From the NCBI GenBank assembly GCA_030549205.1, contig JAUKTV010000001.1, positions 1,054,001 to 1,118,000 on the forward strand: 64,000 nucleotides of DNA. The letters run 5' to 3'. The position numbers and the translations under genes were made by a program. The notes below the pieces were generated by a model. It did not search any database. It was not told the DNA's origin and worked only from the letters and a program-made list of their open reading frames with translations. Below are positions 10,801 through 22,322 of this stretch, piece by piece. Every line of letters begins with the position of its first letter. The first letter of the stretch is position 1. This DNA is from Apiosordaria backusii (taxonomy: Eukaryota > Ascomycota > Sordariomycetes > Sordariales > Lasiosphaeriaceae).

Positions 10801-13800
10801 ACGCAACGACCACGCCGAACCTAAGGCTTTTCCCGTTGATGCCCTCTCTGCTTGTGCTTGTGGTGTTTTAGTAGTATGACTCGCCCCGCGGGGGCCTTTT
10901 AGTAGGGCGGTGGCCCAACGGGAGCTAGCTTACGCATTGGTTCGTCTCTCTGTGTCCCTGGAGGACCTGCACGCACTTAATGCCTCGGGTTGGACAGCAT
11001 ACACGACCATGTCAGGTACGCAGCAGTCTGCTAGGCCACGCACGAGGTTGGAGAGTGTAAGAGCACTGGACGGACCCGTGCTTTATCGGTTCAATGCGGT
11101 CAAAGCCAGAGAGCCACAGCGACACAGACGATATACAGGGCCGGGAGGGAGCACGGCGGCCATTCCCCGAGGGAGCAGTTGGGTATGGGCCGCCCAACAT
11201 GGCCGCCTGCCCACCCTCGACCCCCGTGTCAAAATCGTGACCTTGCAGGCTGGCCACAGATTCCGGTCGCGGGGTATAGTGCTCTGAACTACACCACATC
11301 CTGCGTGTGCTATCGCAATGCATGGCATTTCGAGCAGAGGGCACAGCAGATGCTTGATTGATAGCTCCATTGGGTGGGCTCGATGGGTTCAATGGCATGG
11401 GGGGCGTTCGTTCTCTCCACCTAGGGACCCTAGGGACCCGACTGTTCCGGGGTAACCCACCCGTTCCTCATGTAGGCCGCTGGTTGGGGGTTTCATTGTC
11501 CGTGTGGTTGCGTGGTTGTGCGGCGTGCCTGCAGGAAAAAATTTAGCAGTCAGATGTCGTCGAGGGTTAGGTGTGGTGCCTGGGTGGTATTGTCAGCTCC
11601 TTCAAGAGTGGCATATGGGGGATATCATTTCCTATCTCCGCGCGACCACACAACACACACACAACACACAGTGGTGCCATTGATGACCGCAGCTGTGATG
11701 AATAACGATGAGACCATCGAGGGTCAACGCGAACAGTGCGGATCACCAATTGGGAGACACCAAACTGACTGGCAGGGGTTCTGTCGATTAACTTCAACGG
11801 TGGTCTCGTTGCCGAAGAAGAGACCTATGGGCAAATCGGAGCCTTCTCTAATGCAAGGCCGTTGGTTGCGTAAAGAGTGCAAGACTGGACACCATCGGGT
11901 GATTTGGAAGGCCGTGGGGATGCATTGACAGGTCCCCTCCCACCCACCAAACTACTCGATCCGAACCACGAGCTCGAGCTTCTGCAATGCTAAGTAATCT
12001 GAAATCTGAAATTCTCAGGTAAAGTGTGGACCTGCATGTCGTTTGCTGTTGGTGGGGTCCGTGTGCAAGACACAAAGTCCGGGTCCAAAGAGCTTCAACA
12101 AGCCTCTCAAGCCACTGTCCCTATGTTTGAGGTTTGGGGGTTTCAGAACCCGTACACACCTAGCACCGGGTACTCGAGCAGCCTCGATGGATTAGTTCAG
12201 GCTTCACTGCATGGATCCAACAATTTTCACCATTTGAATGGAGTCACGGGCAACCGTTGTCAGACCGGCCCAGCCCGCTAGATCATCATTAGACGATGGA
12301 AAATCAGGGAAAGACCCTTCGGATAGTCCCTAGTGTTTGAAGGAATCTCCGAGCTCGATTCCATGGCATACTTGTGTGATCTGAGTGGAAAGGATCGGAT
12401 GCAACAAGAGTCGTCAGCTGGGCTACTGAAATTATATCTTTGCTAGAACCGATGCCAACCTTTTCTGCAACGCCTGGTACGCGAAACTCGGCTCCGAGGG
12501 TCCTTAACCAGGAAGCCGGGGTCGGTCTCTGGCAATGCTTGGAGATCTGACTGGCCCATTGTTTTAAGAATGTGCGAGACTCGAGGGCAGGACAATAGGA
12601 TAATAACAAAGGCGGGAGGCATGATAGCATCAGTGGCATCCTTGTCAGCGAGGGTGATAGCAGCCGTGATTGGTTGGCAGCGGCAGGGGTTTTGCGGCCA
12701 ATCAGACGGGAGGGCGCTTAGACCCTTGATCTCTCCGCCGCCAAATTCTGTTCCTCTTCCAGCCCTTCCCCACCCGAACCACCCCACGGCCCAACCGCAT
12801 CTCAAGACGTCGAAAATACCAAAGGACCGGATGATGGAGAGACTCAGAGGCAGAGACGGAAGGGAGAGTCAGCAGAACACAGCAGAAACATGGAAGGAAG
12901 CAAACACCGCACCTGGTTGACCACGAGACATGGCATGCTCATCGAGATGCTGCCAGCAGCCATCCACTGAATAGTCACGGCCCTATGGATTTCTTCGTAC
13001 AGGGACCGGATGTTCCACTCCCACGACCAGTGCCTGTCGATGGCATGGCACGGCTTGCGGGGCAATGATGGGCATTTTTACAAGTTCGCATTGGCATTGG
13101 TATTGGCACAGAGCACCCGCAGATCGTTGCAACCTCACGAGATGCACGCCTGGAAAGGTACCGCTTACAGCCCCAGATTGGCCCAGTCCTGGGACACTAC
13201 GAACATGCCATTTCCTTTTTATTTTATTTTTGCCGCAGGTCTGTCTTGCATTCGGACACCCACTCACATCTCTACGAAGTACTGACGGACACCTTCTGGG
13301 TCATTGTGGTCTTGGTCTGGGCGAGGTACGGGGCCTGGTTAGGTGTTGAGGTGCTACCTCGGGGGCCTCTCCCGAAGCTGCGGCATGGTTTTGGCCCCAG
13401 GACAGAAAGCCGCCTCAATTCCTCGCCTCGTTCGAGATCACCAAATTTGCGATTACACTATGATCACGCGGATATCACCGTCAGCTCTTGACGTCCAGCG
13501 GTCAGGTTCCAACATTTCTCAAAAAGTCTCTTGTCTCGCTACGACTCGTCGACACCTCACAGGCAAAGCGGAGAGGCTAATTATGGCAATATTGGATGTA
13601 TCCGTACATGTACCCTGTACCTCTTGTCGGAGCTACTACGCTTCCCACCAGTCGCGAGCCCAGATCAAAGTCACTTTTTGCTCCTGCAGACCAGGGTCGT
13701 CGTCCAAAGAGCCCAATTGCAGGTGGCTTTTCGTGCTCAACCAGAACAACCCCCGGTCTGCTGCCGCTAGTCAATGCACATGTTGCCATCTCGCCCTCTT

Positions 13801-15061
13801 TCCGTGCAGCACCCAGGCGTGAAGGAGCCGGTTCCGCATCCGCTTCCCAGATTCGCACATTTTTGCAGTGCAGTGCAGCCGTGGCAGAGGCAGTGAACGG
13901 CCAGCAGAGCAGAGCATGGCGAGCTCTAATTTTATATGTTGTCCTGGGGCCTGTCCAGTGACAGCCCAAGCCCTCTTCCTGGGTAAGCGCCTGGAAGCAC
14001 TAGACGATTTCTTCCAGAGCACATTCCCCTTTTTTCTACTCCCCTCTATCTCTATTTCGTACATACATGCTTATGCTGCGTGCGACGTGCATGCGTCAAG
14101 CCAGAGAACCACAGAGTTGTGCAAGAGAAGCGCGGTAAATTCAGGAGAAACGGGACGGCATATCTCGTCCCTATGCTGGTACCTGCTGCCGCTGCTGTGG
14201 CCATACATTGAAGATCGTCTTGCCGCACAACAAGCGCCCAGAGCACGTCAAGCAACGCCCCCCCTGAGCTTCCTCTCCCAAGTCCCGCAGCACCCCATGA
14301 ACCCATGAGGCGAGGCGGGTCACTTATCTTTGCCGCCCCCATACAACAAGCTGCATACACCCCCCCTCACCCCCCCAAAGAGAGGAGCTCTCCAGTGCAA
14401 CCGTGCGGATTGACCCTACCTATACCCTCCCGTCCCTCTTCTTGGACTTCTTCCTTTTTGTTGCTTTCCCGCCACCGCACACCACCTCTCCGAACCTACG
14501 CGTTCTCCCGGCCTCCCGCCGCCTAAGCCGAGGACAATTACGACGACGACGACAACTACACCATACCTTCCGTCGATCAAGCACTGGTACTCCGAGCCAC
14601 AGCTGCCACAGTCCGTCGTCCTGTGCTTACCATCTTCCGCCCCGGTACATGTTGCTGCAAAAGATTCTAGGTTCGGCATTTTGAGGGAACACCGAACGTG
14701 GAGGAACGTACCGCTCGGGAACGCACAGCAGCGTCTTTCAAGTGTCTAGGAGGGGAGTTGTTCCATGTGATGGTTGGGGGTCGAATTGTGTAGCCTCGCT
14801 GCTCGTCCTGGTTCGCCGCTCCGCTTCGCATAAGGACGGTGTAATTCATCTGCCGCTTCGGTACGTTCAAAATATTCAATTCCTGATTCCTGGCTCTGTG
14901 CGCCGTTGTGTCGATTCCCCTGGACGGGGTTATACGGGATCTCCTGGCATACAGTTAAAGCACAACAAACTTTCTCAATCTGTGCTGCGAGAGGGAGGGG
15001 AGGGGGAAGGGGAAGGAGCATGGCTATTCCTGCATGCACCCGTCCAATATACTAATCGCAA
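7853..15061. other. 7.2-kb tract without a supportable gene
   Basis: Many short frames overlap on both strands but none shows a domain, a convincing exon chain or a signal peptide. Two patches look somewhat protein-like: 8204-8440 on the minus strand and 10394-10609 on the plus strand (ending LLAAIKISGSAGLQ). Neither can be extended. Inverted CCAAT boxes occur around 12670-12710. The right end should contain the promoter and leader of the gene starting near 15062. For a fungal genome with genes every 2-3 kb elsewhere in the window, the gap is unusually long. Confidence 0.5.
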
Positions 15062-18000
15062 ATGGGGTCTCTAGGTCTCCGATCTACAAGGACTCAGGAC
15101 ATATCTAGCCCGTCCCCGTTGCCCGGCATGTCCGCTTCCGGTCATCATCTTTCTCGGAGCCGTGCTGGGTCGAGCACGTCTGCTCTCGACAAGGGACGGA
15201 CCGCTCACATGCAGGACTACGCCATGGCGCCCAACACCAAGGCCGTCGTCCGGTATTTTGACCCATGCGCGGCCACCTCCAACATGTTTCTCTATGCCCA
15301 AGGGAACTCAGTAGTATGTTGCCATCATGACAGCCTCACCATCGAGAGGCGGTTTGCGCGCCATTCCGAGGAGGTGCAATTGTTGGCAGTCGACAATCAG
15401 AGCGACATGGGCGCAGGGAGATTAGTGGTCAGCTATGATGCAGGGCAAACGGCCATAGTATGGGATTTGCTCACGGGGGATGAGGTGGCCCGGTTCGCGT
15501 CATATGAGAACCTCACATGCGCTGCTTGGATGCGCAATGGAAACGTTGCTTTTGGTGAGTACCATGGACTGATATATGAAGCTTGCGGCTGTGAACAGGT
15601 TGGCTAACGGCAGTATCAGGAAACGTACAAGGAAACGTTATCCTCTTTGAACCTACAACATCAGAACATCTCTCGACGAGGACAATTGACCAAATAGCGA
15701 TCACAGCAATTTCTCCGGTAGCGGACTGCAGAACCTTTGCCATTGGGTGAGTACCCATCTCGGGAAGCGGGGAGAACTGCAGATACTGATACCGCTTGTT
15801 CAGTTACCAAAATGGCTCACTTTTGATTGCCACTCTTCAGCCAAGATTTACTATTATTCACAATTTGGTGACGTCTCGAGGTCCATCACCAATTGTGACG
15901 CTCTCATGGCATGCCTCGTCAGCCAAGCAAAAAACGGACATGCTGGCCGTTCAGACGACTGACGGTGATCTTCGTGTCTGGAGTGTTTCGAAAGCGTACA
16001 ACACCGACGACCCACCGAAAGTGGTGCGGATTCTAAAGAGAACAGAAAACTATCTTGTGGGGCCTAATTGGATGGGATGGAGCAAAAACGGCCGCGTTAT
16101 CCAGTTCTCAGAGTCGTAAGTGCAGGCAGACTGGCGGAGAGGTGGATTGGGATCTCAATTGCTGACAATATGACAGTGAAACAATATCATGGGATGTGCG
16201 AACAAAGCACGTCACCTACGACACTATCCCAACATTGGAAACGGTTCGGGGGTTGACAGTTTATGGGCCTGGTGCCATTCTTTTCACGTTAGGACCTAAC
16301 AACACCGTCCAGCAGTTCGATCTGAACGCACCAGCAGTAATGGTTAATAACGTACAACATCCGGCCAACTTGCTTCCGCCATCGCCCCCTATTTCACTCG
16401 AGGACGACAAGAATCAGCCGGGCAGCGTTTCTGAGACCGAATCCAATGTTGAGATTGCCTTTCACCCACAGGAGCTGTCCGAGACGGACGACGAGCGAAG
16501 GTCACCCTTGGCCCGATTAATACGCCGTGGAGAGGAATCAGACAATGATCCGTATCGTCGCCCAACAAGCCCAGGCTCGAGTGTCACCCAATCCAGCGTA
16601 TCGATTTCGTCTTCTACGTCTCAAACAATGCCACGCCGATACCCCGACTCTGTGGTTTCAAGAGGTCTAACAGAAAACACCTACATCTCAACCGGGTCTT
16701 CCCTACGATCAGGCGCTACTCCAGGCCGGGAACGCAGAAATGAGAGGGAGACGCTGTCAACCACAAGCTCTATGTCGGTGGGAAGTTCACAGTACCGCTC
16801 ACGACACAGACCGTCCAGGTTACGCCATGAGATCCCTCGCAGTCCGGATGACAACAAGGTTGCCGATTTGTTCAAATTCACCAAGAGCAGACTCATGGAT
16901 GTTCCTTACAAGGCACCATATTCAAGCGACAACAGCCGTCTCACCAACGACGATTTGCGCCGGCAGATGCTGAGCACTATTTTTGGCTGGAACAAGGACG
17001 CCGACGACCTGGTTCGAGATGAAATGTCCCGCCATCCTCTGGGTTCCACCAACCGCATTCTCCTGGCTAAATGGCTGGGTGATATTAGCACCGACATTAT
17101 GGCTATGGGATCAGAGAATATGACCTCGTCCGACTGGATGCTTTTGGCCCTGAGTGGCATTGGAGGACAGGCATCACAGCACAAGCTCGGCCGCGCCTAT
17201 GTTCAGCGATTGCTGGAGAACGGTGATGTTCACGCCGCGGCAACCATCATGATCGGTATGGGTGATCATAATGATGCCGTGGAGATTTACATCTCGCACA
17301 AGAAGCACATGGAGGCGCTGATTCTCACCTGTCTCTTCTTCCCTGCGGCTTGGGAAAGACAGGAGCAGATTGTGAGGAAGTGGGGAGAGTGGGCGGTTCA
17401 GCATGGTCAACAACAGCTGGCCATCCGCTGCTTCGCCTGCACAGGTCGCGAGTCTACCGAGCCATGGACGTCACCATCTGCCCAGCAGGTCACCTTCCCG
17501 ACTATTACTCAGACTGTGCCAGAGTTACTCAGCCCTCCTCTGTCGCCCCCTGTGATGCAGCACGGGCCACAGCGAAGTATTGCAAAGAACGCGTCTCTGA
17601 AACTTATCACTACATTTAGCAACCCTGGAGCCAAGAACAAATTCTTCAATGATGGGGAAGGCAAGACTCCGATTGCTGCTGGAGCGACTCCTATCTTGGA
17701 ATCAGCTCTTTCGCCAGGTGGTGCTGATCCTACCACCGCTGTCCTTCGTGGCAACCGAAGCCAGCTCAACACTCCAGCGTCAGCTCGTCCTGGAAACGGC
17801 GGCTTCAACCGGCGGAGACTTCCCTCAATTGGCGAGACAGCAGACTCTCATCAGACTATCTTAACCGCCATCAGCAAGCCGCCAGGCGACCCTTATGCTA
17901 ATATCCAGCCAATTGAGCCACCCAGTCTCGCTGCCAGGGGCTTGGAGATGATGAGACCCAGCACCGCCAGTCCTAGCATGATGAAGCAGCAGCCGAGAAA

Positions 18001-20583
18001 TCAGCCGCCACCTTCTCCATCACCGGCCGCTTTTGCTTCTTTCATGGACGCCGGCAGGACGAGAAACGGGTCTCGTTCTCGCATCCCCGAAGGCCTCGAT
18101 CTGTCACTCTCTGGGCTCAAGGACACCCACCCTGAAGATGTGACCTCTCCCGAGCCATCAGCCGGCTCTTCTGTCCGTTACCACTGGCCATCTAGGAGAA
18201 AGGGACCAGGTTCGGCAGCTGGCTCCGTGGCCAGCTCTTTGGCGTCTGCCTCGCAAGCGTCGCAAGCATCAAGCGTTAGGGGCTACCGTGGATATCGCCC
18301 TCAGGAAAACAAGAGCTTGGATGACTACCTCAACAGCCTGGATCCTTCCCAAACCAAGAGCAGAACTCGTGGGACCAGCCGTGAAAACCGCACCAATGCG
18401 CGTGACACCAGCCGGACTCGCAAGGACGGCCGGGTGGCATCAAAGGACCGTGGGCGCGCATCAGCTCGGAATTACACCCCCAAGGGCGGTAAACGGTCGC
18501 CCAAGTCGCCCATTCCCATGTCTCCCGAGGACCTGATCAATCTGGCCACACCTAACCAAGATGCGGATCACCAGTATTACCTGGACCACAGAGGCAAGAT
18601 GCTCGATGTGTCGACCGACGAATTGGAGCCGGCCAGCCAGCCGAGCACGGTGAGAAAGGTAGGCTATGCCAACCGGGATACTTCACGAACCAGAGCGTCG
18701 AGCCGCAATGCCAGCAAGACCCGTGGCTCGAGCCGGGCGCGCAGTCCCAGCAAGTCGAATGTTCCCGCGCCATTGAATATCCGAAGCCGCTCAGCAAACC
18801 GGGAGCAGACATCAAAGCGATCACCTACCTCGCCCCAGCCGATGCCCATGCCCATGTCGGCAGACTTGCACCGGCCTCAGCATTTCCAGGGATCTGAGGA
18901 TGAGGAGGACTACCGCCAGGCGATCGAGGACCGGGAGAGATTCCGCCAGCGAAACAACCGCAGTGCAAGCACCAACCGAGACCGAACCGGGCCTACTTCT
19001 CCCATGTCGGTCCGCTCGAACGCCTGGTCATCTCGGGATGCAGGCCGTGAGAAGTCGGAGGGGATTCGCCGGACTCCGTCCCATGCTGGAACCGATGGCT
19101 CTTCACGGAGAATTAAGGTCGCTGCACCCTTGCAGACCCCAGCACCAATGCACCTCGTTGCGGACGACTCGGGTGATCTGAGGGTTATGAAGGATGAGAG
19201 GCAGCTCAAGAAGGAGGCAGCAGCACGCGAGCTCGAGGAGCGTCGGAAATCTCTTGCCCAACGTCCTTCGGTGCCTCCCATTATGCACCCTGATCAGATT
19301 TTCCCGAATAGAAGATCACCAACCACACTCGGGGGCCTGCCGAGCACCACCTACGAGCCACCCAGGAAGGAGGATCTCCCCTCGCGCAGTGCCAGCGTGG
19401 ATCCTAACGCGGGACGCAGCATGTATGCGAACCGCGGGCCTCATATCGGGCTTCCCGCAACACCAAGGGCCATGCGTCTGGTCTTGGAGTCTGACGCCAG
19501 CAGGAAGCAGCAGGATGTTCCTGTGCCTGCCATCCCATCAAACTATTCCCAGACGTCGCCGAATGCCATCCAACAGTCTCCCAGACACTCCCCCAAGAAG
19601 GTTGAGCCTGAGGAGCTCAAGCAAGAAGACGGTGGTCTTGCCATGCTGCTCCCTTCAACCGTATACACCCCTCCCCCATCCCATAACTCCCGCCTCGCAG
19701 CTCAAATGGGACGATCCATGTCCGCGCCTCCCCGAGATCTCGTCATGCCCCAAGGCAGCTCTCGAGGACCCTCCGCCATGGGCAATGACTCCGCCCGCCG
19801 CCCCTCTCAGGATACCAATGCCATCCCCTCCGGCCGTCGCCCCTCCGACGTAGGCATGATGGCGCGCCGCCCATCTCAAGACACCAACATCATGACACTG
19901 GGTAACATGGGCCGCCGCCCCTCCCACGACGCAAGCATGATGCTCGGCAGCATGGGTCGCCGTCCCTCCCACGACGCAGGCAACAACAATATCCCCCCTC
20001 CCCCACCTCCCCGCCTGTTCCCCCTATGCTGAAAGAACTTCAACACCTCGCCACACCTCCCCCTCCCCCTCCTGCGCCCCTTCCTCATTTGGCCGCTTCG
20101 GGAGTAAAACCAGTCGTCTACGGAGGCAGCTCAGGAATGATTGAAATCGTCATGGACGACGATCAACCCCCCCAACCTTCCCAACTGCCCCCTCCCCCTC
20201 CTCCCGTCCCGGCAGCCATCCCCGTCAGCGAGTCCACCGTCCCGATCCTCTCCCCTCCCGCCCCGCCTTCGTCAAGGAACGGCCACAACAGAGGCCGGAG
20301 CAGCGTAGACAACAGCATCGGAGCAAGGATCTCCCGCGCAACAGAGAGGATGAGGTCCGCGAGCAGGAGCAGACAAGCAGCCAAGTCACCAGAGATTCAA
20401 TACGCGCCGTACGAGAGCGTGCCGATGGTTCCGCAACAAATGGCAGGAGGGGGGCCGCCGGTGTCGATGAGCAACTACAGGGGTATGAACAATCAGGTGC
20501 TGGCGCAGGTGCAGGCGCAGATGGCGGCGCAGCAGGCGAGGGATGAGTACAGGACGGGCTTGCATCAGAGTGAGATGATTTGA
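15062..20583 (+). CDS. Large WD40 beta-propeller / alpha-solenoid scaffold protein with disordered tail; apparent frameshift near the 3' end
   Basis: Exons: 15062-15554, 15620-15746, 15804-16115, 16177-20583; introns of 65, 57 and 61 nt, the first with GGCTAAC. The N-terminal ~400 residues have WD40 character (repeated GH/WD-type blades such as TAIVWDLLTGDEV and GDLRVWSV). Residues ~555-735 form a helical solenoid resembling the Gemin5/Sec31 type (LLENGDVHAAATIM, DAVEIYISHKKHMEAL). The rest is Ser/Arg/Pro-rich and disordered, with repeated RDTSRTR and GRRPS motifs. The frame ends at a TGA at 20030-20032, but a 185-residue continuation in the next frame (to 20583) carries on the same Pro-rich and SRSR style; one missing C within 19993-20012 explains this. 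Without it the product is about 1,595 residues, with it about 1,779. Start is uncertain: in-frame ATGs at 15062, 15128, 15208 and 15223, the last with the best context. Function not known to me. Confidence 0.82.
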
Positions 20584-22322
20584 TCTTATCCGAACACACT
20601 TTATACGTGCACAACCTTTGCAACACTTTGTTGTTGAAAGTTGCTGTTTTTATTTCTTCGTCTGGGGTCTTTTTGTATAGGGGGGTGGGAAAAGATACCA
20701 TTCTTCTTTTTGTTGCTGTTCTTTTTCTGGCTTTTATAGTTTATGATTGGCTTTTTTTGCGTTTCTGTATACTTCAACTCTCTCAAACATCTTTGTATCC
20801 TCCTTTTCAACTTTTTTTCACGCCTACCTAGCATTGCTATCATCTCATTTTTTACTTGCTTTTCTTTTGCATTTTTACGTTATCTTCTGATGAATGACAT
20901 GAACGACGACGGGATATATATTATATATGTATGGGATTTTGGAAGCAACAACACAGATTGGATACTACTACTGAACAAACACTACAAGAATGGGACGCAT
21001 AAAAATATGGAGATGAGAAAGAAAGAGAGGAGCGAAACCGACAGACAAGACAAAAACGAACGATGATTGTTTGGGAGATGATGAGGAGGGAGAGGGGGAG
21101 GGAGGGATGATGGAATGGAAATAACTTTTTTACATTACATTGCTGGCCTCACGGCTTTTAAATGTTTTAGGATTGGACTTTTGCCCTTTTTTATTTTGTT
21201 TTCTTTTTACTTTTTGTTCTGTTGGATTGGGAGGAGAGTCTAAGGGGGGGGGGGAGGGTTCGTAGTAAGGTAGCTTAGGATTGAAAGTCTCAACTTGATG
21301 GAGGGGGGGATTAATACAATGATGTTTTTGATTCATTCACACAAGTACCTGTATTCGCGCAATGTTGTTCTCTGTGGTCTGCTTTGGCTGTTACTTGCTT
21401 GACTGTGAGTGACTGAAGGTACTTGACTGTTTGATCTGATGCCTACAGGTTTACAACTTACACAATGTACCTTAGATTGGAGCGGTTTGGTAAGAGATGG
21501 TGGGTTGTCAACACACAATCAAACCATAACGGGAATACCTAAGTTTCCTCAACAACGTTCATTTTCTTTACATTTCCAAAGAAGTGCAGCGAAACTGTAT
21601 ATACAAAACCTCTCATATATACCTATCTTGTATACATATCCAACTACCTTAGGTACCTTGAACCAACCCCCAAAACCATAAATTTCCTTTGCCACAAGCA
21701 CATACATCATTCATTCCATACTTTCCTTTCTTTCCATCACCCCAAACAAAACATTGATGATCAAGTTTGCCACCACTACCACCCCTTTACCCTCTGTAGA
21801 TAGATAGATAGATAGACGCATAGATAGATAGCAAGAAATACACTCGAAAAAAAAAAAGAAAACCTAAAATATGCATGCATAAAGGTATCTACGCAACAAT
21901 AACAGAAACCACAACCACAACCACAACCACAACCACAACAACAAACAACAATCATCTTTCTTCTTGTGAAAAAAATAATAAATAAATGAATCCCATAGAA
22001 AATATCCCTCCCTTCCCATCTTTCCCATTCTTTGTGTGAGGATATAAAAAACCCGGTAATTTCCCTTTCCTTCCTTGCTTCCTTCCTTCCTTCATCCCAA
22101 TGAATGCATCTCATGATGGATAGATAATATTTGTTCTCTTTCTCACTTTTCACACAACAGACAACACACACACAGTTTAAACACAACACTACACAACACA
22201 ACTCTTTCACACACAACTCTCTCACACACAACTCTCACACACAACTCTCACACACACCTTCAATACACAAACCACACAACCAAACCAACTACACACAATC
22301 CAAGCCCCACAGCATCCACTAG
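20584..22322. other. 3' flanks of two convergent large genes, rich in simple repeats
   Basis: This 1.7-kb interval lies between the convergent scaffold and histidine-kinase genes. It is T-rich near 20640-20880, then has a G run near 21244, TAGA repeats at 21797-21816, ACCACA repeats around 21905-21945, TTCC repeats around 22062-22094 and a CACACACAACTCT repeat at 22208-22257. No gene is visible. Confidence 0.6.
22208..22257. repeat. Minisatellite of CACACACAACTCT-like units
   Basis: About four imperfect 12-15 bp units of CTCTCACACACAA follow one another, about 65-115 bp past the stop codon of the histidine kinase gene, and so probably fall in its 3' UTR. Confidence 0.7.
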
